From Aquilaria yunnanensis (lineage: Eukaryota; Streptophyta; Magnoliopsida; Malvales; Thymelaeaceae), in assembly GCA_039654915.1 (NCBI GenBank), contig CM077595.1, positions 50,003,501 to 50,067,500 on the forward strand: a stretch of 64,000 nucleotides of DNA, read 5' to 3'. The first letter of the stretch is position 1; every line of letters begins with the position of its first letter. The notes under the pieces were generated by a model, which worked only from the letters and a program-made list of their open reading frames with translations, was not told the DNA's origin and searched no databases. Shown one piece after another: positions 12,201 through 22,552 of the stretch. The position numbers and the translations under genes are program-made.

Positions 12201-12820
12201 GACACAAATGCAAGCCAAATGTGGCTAAATGCATCATGGCCGAATATAATCTTGAAATGGATTCCAAATGTGGTCCAAATGCCCTCAATTTCATGTCATG
12301 GCTGGCCAACAATTCAAACCCCTTAAATTAATATTATCTTCCCACAAGAAACCCAATAAACAAATCCTTCCCCTTAAACAATTGTTTCCTTCCTCCAAGG
12401 CACCATTAAACAATTCCTCCACTCAAAAACCCTTCAATTAAATATTGTTTCACTTCCACCCACTAAGAAAACCCATTTGTTTAATTTATATGGCATGGCC
12501 GGCCATCACATGTATTTATGGAAATCGGCTTATTCTCCTTTTGTCCTACAACTTTCTCAATTTGTTCAATTGAGTCCTCCCACAAACTTTTCCTTTGAGC
12601 AATTGAGTCTCTCAACTTTATTTTCTACCATTTACATCACCAATTATCTTGGCCTTAGCCAAGTTTATTCCAAGACTGTCCAACACTCATTTATGCCCAT
12701 TCTTTAAATAATTCCATGTCTCCTCAATTTAATTGCTAAGTTTCCAAATTAGGAAACTTTTTATGCCACTAATCCACTTAACCCGGGACTTTATCATTTA
12801 ACAAATCTCTAGGTGTAACA
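9226..12820 (+). mobile_element. Tekay/Del-like solo LTR (3595 bp) inside element B
   Basis: Begins TGCCACGCCCCGAACTG and ends AGGTGTAACA, flanked by the 5-bp duplication GCCCG (9221-9225 and 12821-12825). Excising it restores the reading frame of B. It is AT-rich and has no credible coding frame. TG...CA ends, 5-bp duplication, great length and the ends TGYCACGCCCC / GTGTAACA fit a Tekay/Del chromovirus LTR. A segment like gggtgagttataaaactcagtaag at about 9978 recurs in the other Tekay-like LTRs here. Eight small hairpins lie at 11008-11758. A non-autonomous element without detectable LTR pair is an alternative. Confidence 0.85.
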
Positions 12821-12825
12821 GCCCG

Positions 12826-15800
12826 GATGTGAAATACTTAACTGTCACCTTCGCCACAAAGGATGGAGATGCTGAGATCTTTATTGACCAAGGGGAAGTG
12901 AGAAAGGTGTTTGTCAAGGCAAGAAAGGCCCCAGCGAAGAGCTGCGCATGGACTACGGGAGCAAAGGCCGTACTAACAGGAGAGGCAAAGAGAGAATAAA
13001 CAGAAGACCCTGAGAAAATAGAAACAGAAGATATAGAACTTGTCCAAGGCCGAATTACCCGAATAGGGAAAAAAGTGGCCAAAGGTGATAAGGAAAAACT
13101 TGTATCTTTTCTATTAATGAACAAAGCCGAAGGACATGCCTAAGGTAGACCCTCACATAATTCAGCATAATCTTAAGATACGCCCCAACGCGAAGTCCGT
13201 GCGCCAAAATAAAAGAAGCTTTTCGGTACATAAGAACAACTTTGTAAAATCCGAAGTCCAACGGTTAATGGAGGCTGGCATAATAAGGGAAGTCAAATAC
13301 CCCGAATTGCTTAGTAACGTGGTCATCGCCACAAAGGAAGGGAGTTACAAACTCTGAATATGCATCAACTTCTGAAACGTGAACGATGCTTGTCCTAAAG
13401 ATTCATATCCACTACCGCCAATAGACCAGTTGGTGGACTCAACTGCCAAGTATGGCCTCCTAAGTTTCCTCAACGCCTTCAATGGGTATCACCAAATCAA
13501 GATGGACCCCGAAGACGAGGAAAAAACCACCTTCATCACCGAAGTTGGTACATACTCCTACATCAAAATGTCCTTTGAGCTTAAGAATGCAAGAGCCACC
13601 TACCAGAGGTTAATGAACAGGGTCTTCAACTCTCAAATAGGGAGGAACATGGAAGTCTATGTCGATGATATGATAGTTAAGAGCAAACTGCCTTGTAGTC
13701 ATATCACGAACTTGGAGGAAACATTCCGCCAGCTAAGGATCTTCAGAATCCATCTCAACCCCAAAAAATGCGTGTTTGGGGTGAACGCGGGTAAGTTCCT
13801 TGGATTTATGGTGTCAAAAAGAGGTATAGACGCCAGTCCAAAAAAGGTCAAGGCCCTACTAAGATTCTGAACTCTCATGATGACAAAGGACGTGCAAAGA
13901 CTCACAGGGAGAATCACGTCCCTTAGCAGATTCATCTCCAGATATGGGGATCGCTGCTGACCATTCTTCAAGGTCCTTACTAAAGCGGTGAAAAATGGTG
14001 GTGACCTCGAGAGCGAGGTACATCCTTGGAACGAAGACTTCCAAAAGGCCTGGGAAGAGCTTAAGGTCTACCTGACTCGCCTGCCAACACTCCGGCAGCC
14101 ACGGAAAGGGGAACCCCTCATACTGTACCTCACCGTCACCGAAAAAGCACTAAGTTTGGTCCATGTGAAGGAAGAGAGGGTGGAGCAATGGCCAGTATAT
14201 TATGTGAGCAAGTCTCTAAATGGTGCCAAAGTCAGGTACCCCTTACTACAAAAGGCTATTTATGCCCTGATACTTGCAAGCAGAAGGCTCATTCGTATTT
14301 CCAAGTCCACCGTATTATTGTCCGAAGTAACCTGCCTCTTCGAGACACCATGAAGAAGGTAGACCACTCAGGAAGGCTTTCCAAGTGGTGCATAGAGCTC
14401 GACGAGTATGATATCACCTATGGGCCGAAGAAGGCAATAAAAGCTCAAGCTTTGGCAGATTTCATTGCCGAAGTACCCATTGCCAAAAAAAGTCAACCAG
14501 ACCTCGGGAAAAATGAACCAGAGTAGACTCTGTTTGTCGATGGGGCCTCCGGCACCGAGCACCAGGGAGCTAGAGTAATTCTTCGTGGTCCTGAGGGTAT
14601 GGAAGTCATGAAAGCCATCAAGTTCGGGTTTAACGTCACCAACAATATGGCAGAATATGAGGCCCTTATAGCAGGGTTATGCCTTGCTAAAAGAAGTGGC
14701 GTGAGAAACCTAAAGGCCCATAGCTATTCTCAGCTAGTGGTCCGATATGCGAAAGATAGAACTTTGGTGAAGTATCATGAGCTCGTATCAAAGCTCATTC
14801 AAGAGTTCGACGCGATGCACATCGAGAACGTGCCTTGCCGAGACAATGCTGAAGCAGATAACCTGGCCAAATCAAGAAATTCCACCAAAATACTGAGCCA
14901 CCCAAGCATAACAGTAATGAGCATAGCACCCTCGGAAAGAGGATGGAAAAGTCCCATAAAAAAGTATCTCACAACCTCGGAGCTTCCCGAAGATCCTCAC
15001 AAAGCAGTAAAAGTGCGAAGACGCTCTGGCAATATTTCCTGATCGGGGAAGAGTTATACCGACAGGGGTATGTGAGCCCGCTATAAAGGTGTGTCAGCGA
15101 AAAGTACATAGAGGTAGTCCTCAATGAAGTCCACGAAGGGGCCTGTGGTTCCCACATAGGAACTGACACCTTGGCAGGAGTAATACTCCGCCAGGGGTAC
15201 TTTTGGCCCAACCTAAGAAAGGACGTGAGGCAGTTTGTCCAGAAATGTGATAATTGCCAAAAACACACCAAAATCCGGAGGTTACCCTTGGGGCCAATAA
15301 CCTCGGCTCACTACCCCTGTCCCTTTGCAGTATGGGGCATTGGCCTCATCGGGCCATTCCCAACTGCACCCGGAGGAGTAAAGTTTTGCGTGGTCGTACT
15401 AGATTAATTCACTAAATGGGTCGAGGCAGAGCCCCTGGCAACCATTTCGGCAAAAGACATACAAAAATTCATATGGAAGAGCATTGTATGCAGATTCAGA
15501 ATACTGAGGGTGATAGTGGCTGACAATGGTTCCCAATTTGTTGAAAAAGGATTCCAAGAATTCATCACCGACCTCGAGATAAAAATTCACTTCACCCCGG
15601 TAGCTCATCCCCAGAGCAACGGACAGGTAGAGGTATCTAACAGAACCATAAAAGATGGTCTGAAAAAGAGATTGAAAGATGCAAAGGGAAAATGGCCAAG
15701 AGAACTTCCTAGTGTGCTATGGAGCTATCAAACGATGCCCTGAAGGGCCACAGGTGAGACACCTTTCTCACTCATCTTTGGCACAGAGGCCATTATTCCA

Positions 15801-16079
15801 ATCGAGGTGATTCGGCCATCGGTCAGGATATAAGTGTCTGACAAAGAGGAAAATGACCTCAGGCTGAGAATTAAGCTTGACCTGATTGATGAGCACAGAT
15901 AAGTGGCTAAACTTAGAAGAAAAGATTTTTAGCAAAGGGTGGCTATAGCTGTGAACCTACGCGTCGGGCGAAAAGGAATCAGGAAGGGAGACCTCGTTCT
16001 CTGAAAGGCTGAGTTTGAAGCCCTAAGAACTGAAAAATACATGGCATTTGAATGCCTTGAATAAATTGTACGCTTAGAA
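12826..16079 (+). pseudogene. pol: RT, RNase H, extra RNase H and integrase of Tat element B
   Basis: Continues the B polyprotein. RT runs about 13200-13870 and keeps YVDD (near 13660); a frameshift near 13130 and several stops precede and follow it. The RNase H/connection region runs to about 14525. The extra, archaeal-type RNase H of Tat elements follows at about 14530-14900. Integrase starts near 15040 with zinc finger (CDNCQKH), keeps WGIGLIGPF (first catalytic Asp changed to Gly), VADNGSQF and [11 protein letters not shown], and decays after 15740. Many nonsense codons (14524, 15404, 15740 and others): inactive. Confidence 0.9.
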
Positions 16080-16514
16080 TCGTGTCAGGAAATTGTACAG
16101 TTAGAAAATTTTCTAAGTACAGAAAAATTTCTAGAAAACTAACTCCACCTAGGAAATCTCACCGAACAAGGTACAAGTAAGTACTTGTGAAAATTACAAG
16201 TTTCCCCCGAAGAAGCATCAACCGAACACGGCAAGTAAAAACAGGCAAAGGTTTGCCAAAAGACAATCATCAAAATTAATGTTACACCGAACACGGTTGA
16301 TAGAAAGCGTGAAAATACGTCCTCCCGAGGGTCCCCAACCGAAAGTGGTCAAACTAACCCTCGGAGCCGGAAATTACTTGAGGAAAAACTCGCCTTGAGA
16401 CTTAGCCAAATTTTGGAGGAAAGATAAAATTTTATTAACAAGGAGCCTTATTACAAGGAGGACGCTACAAAGAGAAGGCTACAAAGAAAAAAGAAGAAGT
16501 AAAGCCCTGAACGC
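16080..16514. other. Spacer between convergent pol and antisense gene (element B)
   Basis: No gene. It has the repeated short motif ACCGAACACGG or close variants (near 16161, 16211, 16281) and a degenerate form of the spacer hairpin near 16335-16365. Confidence 0.5.
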
Positions 16515-17063
16515 CTAACAGACCCCGCCATCGCGAGAAGCTCCATCACCAACATCCTTTGCCGCGACCTTCGGCGCTGGAGGAGGGGAAATGGCAGGTT
16601 GAGGAGCTCAATCTTTGACCAAGTCCAGCGAGGCCCTTCAGGGATGTTCAGGGGAGCCAAGAAGGAGAGGATGAGGTCTGGATATTTCGCCAAAACTTGG
16701 TGTCGAGCCAGACAGAAGCCATCTTAGAAGGCCACTTTAGTCGCCTAATTAGCCTTGTCTTTCTCAACAGACAAGTCTTCCACCTCATTCTTCAAATCGG
16801 CGACCTCCATCTCCAGCTTCTTCGTCTTCTTCTTCTTCTTTGACTTCTTCTTCAGGGCCTCAACCTCGGCTTGAAGATCGGCATTGTCAGCGAGGGCCTT
16901 CGTCAGGAGAGCAAAATCTTCTTCCTTATCCTTCCGATAAGCCTCGTTGGTAGAAGTAAGCTCGATGACCTTCACGCCGAGGTCAGATATCTTCTAGGAG
17001 AAGTCCTTCAAGAGCTCCTCCTGACCCTTCAAGAGCTCCTCTCGAAGTTTGGCAGTCTCCTCC
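16515..17063 (-). pseudogene. Antisense gene of element B, second part of exon 4
   Basis: Minus-strand coiled-coil exon: Lys/Glu-rich heptads (KKKSKKKKKTKKLEMEVADL), then FCLARHQVLAKYPDL and IPEGPRWTWSK, as in A and C. A small indel near 16590 shifts the frame; the homologous stop is at 16515-16517. It is cut off from the rest of the gene by element D, which entered here with duplication CCTCC. Confidence 0.85.
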
Positions 17064-18085
17064 TGATGCGAACCCCGATGGTATAAAGACCATGAAACGC
17101 GCCCAAGATGTTTTTCAAGCTCCACAAGACATCAAAGAGACTGGGTTTGAAGACCCCCACCCCTAATCAACCTGTGATTAGAAACGAGAAGTATAGAACT
17201 CCAAGAACACAAGCACACTTGTGCACCAAGGTAGTCCACAAAGAACCAAAGAGAAAACCTCTCCAAAGAGCAATATTATTTCGAAATTTTTCTGTATGTT
17301 TACATCCAGAATATGTGCCTTTATATAGGCCTAAACTAGGGTTAAAAGCTGGGCAAAATTCGCAGCCCAAGTCACCTAGGAAACCTAGTTACAAAGGACT
17401 CAAGAAAACCTAGTCAAACTAGGACTCTAACACACTTTTAACACATGTTTAAGGTGTGCAGCGAATTCCTTTTATCCTAAATGACCTGAATCAATTCCAT
17501 TGCCTAATTAACATCCTAAATAATGTAAATAAATACAAAAATAAAATAAAATAAGTTACAAAACAAGATTGGCCATAAAAACTCCAAAATAGCCTTCTTG
17601 GGTGATTCTGGCTTGTGTCTCCAACTTCAAGCTGAAATTCAACCTTGATGCAGCAATGATTTCTCAAAATTCAAAGCATGAAAGTTGTAGATCTCTTTCT
17701 TAGCTTCGAAACCACACTTGAATCACACAAAATGGACTTCTAAATCGAAAGATATTCCCAAAATACTACAACTACTTCTGAACCTGCGATAACTCGTAAA
17801 TCGCGACTTTGAAGCTAAATTGGACCTCGTTAACGTGAAAACTGGGTTTGATGGTCTTCATATGACTTGTAGCTTCAGATGTTATCTTTCCAATGAATCA
17901 AGAATTACTCAATTCCGATCTGTTTATCTGAAGATATGATTTTCCCACCAGAACATCGCCAATCGCTCAACATCCAAGCTTGAAGTGCACTAGTGAGCTC
18001 CTTAGCCTTTTTCCTTGTCAATGGTCCACTAGAAACCTTCAGTGGGTCCTTCCCTTCCTTGGTTGTGCCTTCTTTGATCGTATCA
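17064..18085 (-). repeat. 3' LTR of D
   Basis: Minus-strand LTR starting TGATACGATC (at 18085) and ending GGTTCGCATCA (at 17064). Nearly identical to 21526-22547. Confidence 0.93.
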
Positions 18086-18099
18086 GCTCCCCCCTCCTT
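18086..18099 (-). other. Polypurine tract of D
   Basis: Minus-strand AAGGAGGGGGGAGC directly before the 3' LTR. Confidence 0.85.
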
Positions 18100-18865
18100 A
18101 GAAGGATTCGTCCTCGAATCAAAACCTACACTAGAAAAGGGAATTGAATCAATAACAATGAAATGATCAGCACATAAGCACCAATAACATTGAATGCTTG
18201 TGTATGGAGCTTTGATCTTGTGAAAAACCTGAACCAATATCCAAATGCAATGATACCTCCAGGGTAAAAAACAAAGTTAGAAGCAATTAGCACAAAAAAT
18301 CTGAATGTTTGCACAATTTCATCTTAACTCTAGGCATCACTTTCATTGCCTTTACCATCTCGAAAATATTACTCTCACAACAAGGAAAAGTATAGGAAGA
18401 ATTTACCTTAGGGATGTTGTATGCACTCAAAAGAAATGGACCTAAACTCACATAAGAGTTATGGTTATGGAAAACACAAGTTATGCATGTCAAGACAATA
18501 GTTTGCATAGGTCATTAAAACAAAAAAGAATTGAACACCATGTGGCCTAAACTAATAACAAAACTAGGATGCATGAATTTCACAAAAATCCTAAGCATTT
18601 TAAATGAAACAAGATCAAACTTATTTTTGTATGTATATGCACCACAATGCATAAAAATTGTGAATATGCATGAAATGTGACACAAAACAAAGGACTCAAC
18701 ATACCTCCTTAAAAGGCTGAATTTAAAACCAGAATTTTCACTCAAAATAAAAACTTTCAGGTTTGGACATAAAGCAAAAAGATCAATGCTAAAAAGTTTG
18801 TGTAATGCATGTGTCATGACAAAAAGGTACTTGCTGGAAATTAAAGATTGACACACAAAAATGGG
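18100..18865 (-). other. Internal region of D downstream of gag
   Basis: AT-rich sequence with three short minus-strand frames (113, 73 and 62 codons) that match no family I recognise. The sequence aatgcatgtgt recurs at about 18807 and 18897, suggesting local duplication. Probably leftover linker from a parent element whose pol was lost. Confidence 0.5.
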
Positions 18866-20641
18866 CTAAATATAAATGGCAATCAAAGAAGTATGTAATG
18901 CATGTGTAAGAACAAATTTATGCATGAAAAATTCCAAAGAAGTAGATTTACCTTGAGGCAAAACAAAATAATGTGAGATGGGTGCAAAACAAACAAATTC
19001 AAAAACAAAAGACACCAAAACAGATTTTTCCCCAGATAAACTCATGAAATTCAAAAGATCATTTGACAAAACCAAAAAATTAGAAGCTTTAAAATCATAT
19101 TTTGTCAAAGTTTCATGCTTACTTCCTTCTCTTAATCTAGTTTCATGAAAACCATTCTTCAAAATAACATTACTAGCAAACACACATTGTTTGAGATTTT
19201 CATGCAAAACCACATCATATCTAGGTGTAAGGAAGAAATACATTACAATTGTTGGACTTAGTCTCCAAGTATCTTCCTTCGGTGTAGAAACCACAAAATT
19301 TTCACCTTTGCCCTCAATGACTTCGGTTGGAGTTGCATTAATTTCATCCCTTGATTCTTGTAGTTCATCTCCACTCAATTCCTGAAAAGAAGACAACACA
19401 ACACTAGAAGAAGACTCCATTATGTTAGATGACAGTATGGCTTCTCTGTAGGTCTTTCTCTCTTCACTCGGCTTGGGTTCATTGCACTCTTGTCTTCTCT
19501 CAACTTCGCACTCAATTTCTTCTCTCGGGAACTCTCCACTCTTCTTCCCCTCATGTTCACTCTTCTCACTTAATCTCTCGGTTGTTCTCTCAACTTTCCC
19601 CTCATCACTCTTGCCCTCAACTTTCCCCTCATTTACTTTTCTCTCAACCTTACTTTGAAATTTTCTTTGATCCTCAAAGACTTGTTGTAGTGAAAGTGGT
19701 ACAACCATGATTGACTTTTCTTGTTGAGATTGAGACAAGTCTCCTTTTGTGATCTCCATGTTTGGCTTGGGTACTTCTCTTACATCTTTGCTCCATGATC
19801 CTCTCCATGTGGAAATTCCTCCTTGACACATCTTGGATGCCTTGGACCTTTTGATGATTTTCTCGGCCTTGGTGGCATAATAAAGCAAATCCTCCATGTT
19901 CAAACAAGGTGCCATTTCCACTTTGTTGGCAATCTCAGGATTGAGACCATTAATGAATCTAGCAATGGTGGTCTCCTCATCCTCCATGATGTTGGCTCGG
20001 GTCAAGGTTATCTCCAAGTCTTTATGGTAGTCCTCCACACTCCTTTGGCCTTGCACTAGCTTTTGAAGCTTGAGGCGTTGATCTTTAGTGTAGTAGCTAG
20101 GCACAAATCTCCTCCTCATCAAGGCTTTAAGGGCTCTCCATGTGTGTATGGGCTCCTCCTCATTCTTTCTCCTAGAAGTAACATCCTGATTCCACCATAC
20201 AAGAGCATAATTAGTGAACTTCATGGTAGCCAATTTAACCTTCTCTTTCTCGGAGTAATGATGGCAATCAAACACCATCTCAATCTTTTGTTCCCACTCC
20301 CAATATGCATCGGGATCACTCCTCCCTTGGAAGGATGGAATGGTAAAGTTGATGGAGTTAAGGTTATGATCTTCTCTTGGCTCCCCCCTCCTTGGAAGCC
20401 CATGGTCATGCCAATGCCCTTCTTCCTTCTCGCGTTCTTCTCTCCTTAGGCCTCTCCTTGGTTGCAAGATGGGATTTGGTCTCCTTGGCAACCTCAAATC
20501 AATGTCCTCAATCCTCCCCACAAGTCTATTGAGAGTTTCTTGAAATTCTCCCATGGTTGGCTCCTCATTGTGTCTTACTTTCATCCTCCTATCCTCCTGG
20601 CCCTCCATACTCCTGAAAATAACAAAGATCCTCACAAACAC
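18866..20641 (-). CDS. gag: Gag protein of element D (591 codons, open)
   Basis: Gypsy-type gag that would form the virus-like particle. The likely start is the second Met (20608, MEGQEDRR) since the first ten codons have no homology feel. Residues about 98-265 form a Retrotrans_gag domain with WEWEQK, YALVWW and MRRRFVPSYYTKDQR. Residues about 320-420 are repetitive Lys/Glu-rich (VERKVNEGKVEG and variants). No CCHC zinc knuckle is seen, unusual for a packaging gag. The C-terminal 150 residues are hydrophobic-rich and unrecognised. The frame is fully open although all neighbours are broken. Confidence 0.85.
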   Translation of the reverse strand: MFVRIFVIFRSMEGQEDRRMKVRHNEEPTMGEFQETLNRLVGRIEDIDLRLPRRPNPILQPRRGLRREEREKEEGHWHDHGLPRRGEPREDHNLNSINFTIPSFQGRSDPDAYWEWEQKIEMVFDCHHYSEKEKVKLATMKFTNYALVWWNQDVTSRRKNEEEPIHTWRALKALMRRRFVPSYYTKDQRLKLQKLVQGQRSVEDYHKDLEITLTRANIMEDEETTIARFINGLNPEIANKVEMAPCLNMEDLLYYATKAEKIIKRSKASKMCQGGISTWRGSWSKDVREVPKPNMEITKGDLSQSQQEKSIMVVPLSLQQVFEDQRKFQSKVERKVNEGKVEGKSDEGKVERTTERLSEKSEHEGKKSGEFPREEIECEVERRQECNEPKPSEERKTYREAILSSNIMESSSSVVLSSFQELSGDELQESRDEINATPTEVIEGKGENFVVSTPKEDTWRLSPTIVMYFFLTPRYDVVLHENLKQCVFASNVILKNGFHETRLREGSKHETLTKYDFKASNFLVLSNDLLNFMSLSGEKSVLVSFVFEFVCFAPISHYFVLPQGKSTSLEFFMHKFVLTHALHTSLIAIYI

Positions 20642-20935
20642 TCACCTCACGTGTTTCACTCAAAATATGAACACTCAAAACACTCAATTTGTTAGTGAGA
20701 TATTGCTTATTCAAAGAGTTCTCCAAAGTTCTAAGAAAACTATCCTCAAAGCACACAAGAAAACTTGAATTTTTGAAGAACTATTTTGACTCCAAAAGAG
20801 GTGGGCTAAACAAGCTTTAAAAGACTCTAGGAAGCTCTTGCAATTGATGATCACAAGAACCACACAGAAAGCTTTTTGGCTTAAAAACAATGGGATAGGT
20901 TTTGGGGCGCAAAACTTTCAACACTTTGAGAAAAC

Positions 20936-21037
20936 TTCTTTTTTTGCAAGCTCTTTTCTTTTCTTTTCTTTGATCTTTATTTTTCTTTTCTTTTCCTTCC
21001 TTTTTTTTTCCTCCTTTTTTTTTTTTTTTTTGCTTGC
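20936..21037. repeat. T-rich low-complexity tract in the leader of D
   Basis: Long runs of T with some C (for example an uninterrupted run near 21017-21032), A-rich on the coding strand, between primer site and gag. Confidence 0.8.
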
Positions 21038-21510
21038 TGTTTTGATGCTAACCAAACGTTCTCCTTGAAACTTCTTGCTGCCAAAGACAAAAAGTTAGAA
21101 TTATTTTCGGCTGAGACAAGAAAACTAGTGAAATTGGCACAATTTGAAGCAACTTTTTGATACCGAAAATTCCTGAACTTGGATCCTTATTTTTTTGAAG
21201 TTTTCTGGACTCTAAGATGCTGGAAACAATCAAAACAAAAGAGATTAATATGGCTGGACACGACACAGAAAGATAAGAATTAGACAAGAACAAACGAATT
21301 GAAACCGAGAATACTAGGTGACACGGATTGACTTCTTTTTGTTGTTTTTGTGATTTTTGGACATGAACAAGGATGGAACAAAAAGGACAGACCTGAAACA
21401 AGAAGAAAATAGATTAAAACAGAGAATTAAAGCATGAAATTACTGGACAAAATTGAAGGAAAAACAAAGAGAAACAAGAACACAAAGATATGTCCTTCAA
21501 TGGAACTTGT

Positions 21511-21523
21511 GGCTCTGATACCA
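21511..21523 (-). other. Primer-binding site of D
   Basis: Minus-strand TGGTATCAGAGCC, complementary to the 3' end of plant initiator tRNA-Met, two bases inside the 5' LTR. Confidence 0.92.
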
Positions 21524-21525
21524 AC

Positions 21526-22547
21526 TGATGCGAACCCCGATGGTATAAAGACCATGAAACGCGCCCAAGATGTTTTTCAAGCTCCACAGGACATCAAAGA
21601 GACTGGGTTTGAAGACCCCCACCCCTAATCAACCTGTGATTAGAAACGAGAAGTATAGAACTCCAAGAACACAAGCACACTTGTGCACCAAGGTAGTCCA
21701 CAAAGAACCAAAGAGAAAACCTCTCCAAAGAGCAATATTATTTCGAAATTTTTCTGTATGTTTACATCCAAAATATGTGCCTTTATATAGGCCTAAACTA
21801 GGGTTAAAAGCTGGGCAAAATTCGCAGTCCAAGTCACCTAGGAAACCTAGTTACAAAGGACTCAAGAAAACCTAGTCAAACTAGGACTCTAACACACTTT
21901 TAACACATGTTTAAGGTGTGCAGCGAATTCCTTTTATCCTAAATGACCTGAATCAATTCCATGGCCTAATTAACATCCTAAATAATGTAAATAAATACAA
22001 AAATAAAATAAAATACGTTACAAAACAAGATTGGCCATAAAAACTCCAAGATAGCCTTCTTGGGTGATTCTGGCTTGTGTCTCCAACTTCAAGCTGAAAT
22101 TCGAACTTGATGCAGCAATGATTTCTCAAAATTCAAAGCATGAAAGTTGTAGATCTCTTTCTTAGCTTCGAAACCACACTTGAATCACACAAAATGGACT
22201 TCTAAATCGAAAGATATTCCCAAAATACTGCAACTACGTCTGAACCAGCGATAACTCGTAAATCGCGACTTTGAAGCTAAATTGGACCTCGTTAACGTGC
22301 AAACTGGGTTTGATGGTCTTCATATGACTTGTAGATTCAGATGTTATCTTTCCAATGAATCAAGAATTACTCAATTCCGATCTGTTTATCTGAAGATATG
22401 ATTTTCCCACCAGAACATCGCCAATCTGTCAACATCCAAGCTTGAAGTGCACTAGTGAGCTCCTTAGCCTTTTTCCTTGTCAATGGTCCACTAGAAACCT
22501 TCAGTGGGTCCTTGCCTTCCTTGGTTGTGCCTTCTTTGATCGTATCA
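21526..22547 (-). repeat. 5' LTR of D
   Basis: Direct-repeat partner of 17064-18085. On the minus strand it reads toward the gag. A TATATAGG-like element lies in it near 21784-21791 (minus strand CCTATATAAAGG). Confidence 0.92.
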
Positions 22548-22552
22548 CCTCC

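Larger units (their letters stand above)
17064..22547 (-). mobile_element. Element D: complete gag-only LTR retrotransposon (TR-GAG type)
   Basis: Two 1022-bp direct repeats bound it (17064-18085 and 21526-22547), TG...CA ends, 5-bp duplication CCTCC (17059-17063 and 22548-22552). On the minus strand it has an initiator-tRNA-Met primer site next to the right-hand LTR and a polypurine tract next to the left-hand LTR. Total 5484 bp. The only substantial frame is a gag (18866-20641); no protease, RT, RNase H or integrase motif is visible. LTRs differ at about 17-20 of 1022 positions by eye, so it is fairly young. It resembles the described class of terminal-repeat retrotransposons with a GAG domain and would need enzymes in trans. 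Confidence 0.93.

Noticed and set aside
21511..21523. tRNA gene fragment
   Set aside because: Only the 13-base tRNA-complementary primer site is present, with no tRNA fold.
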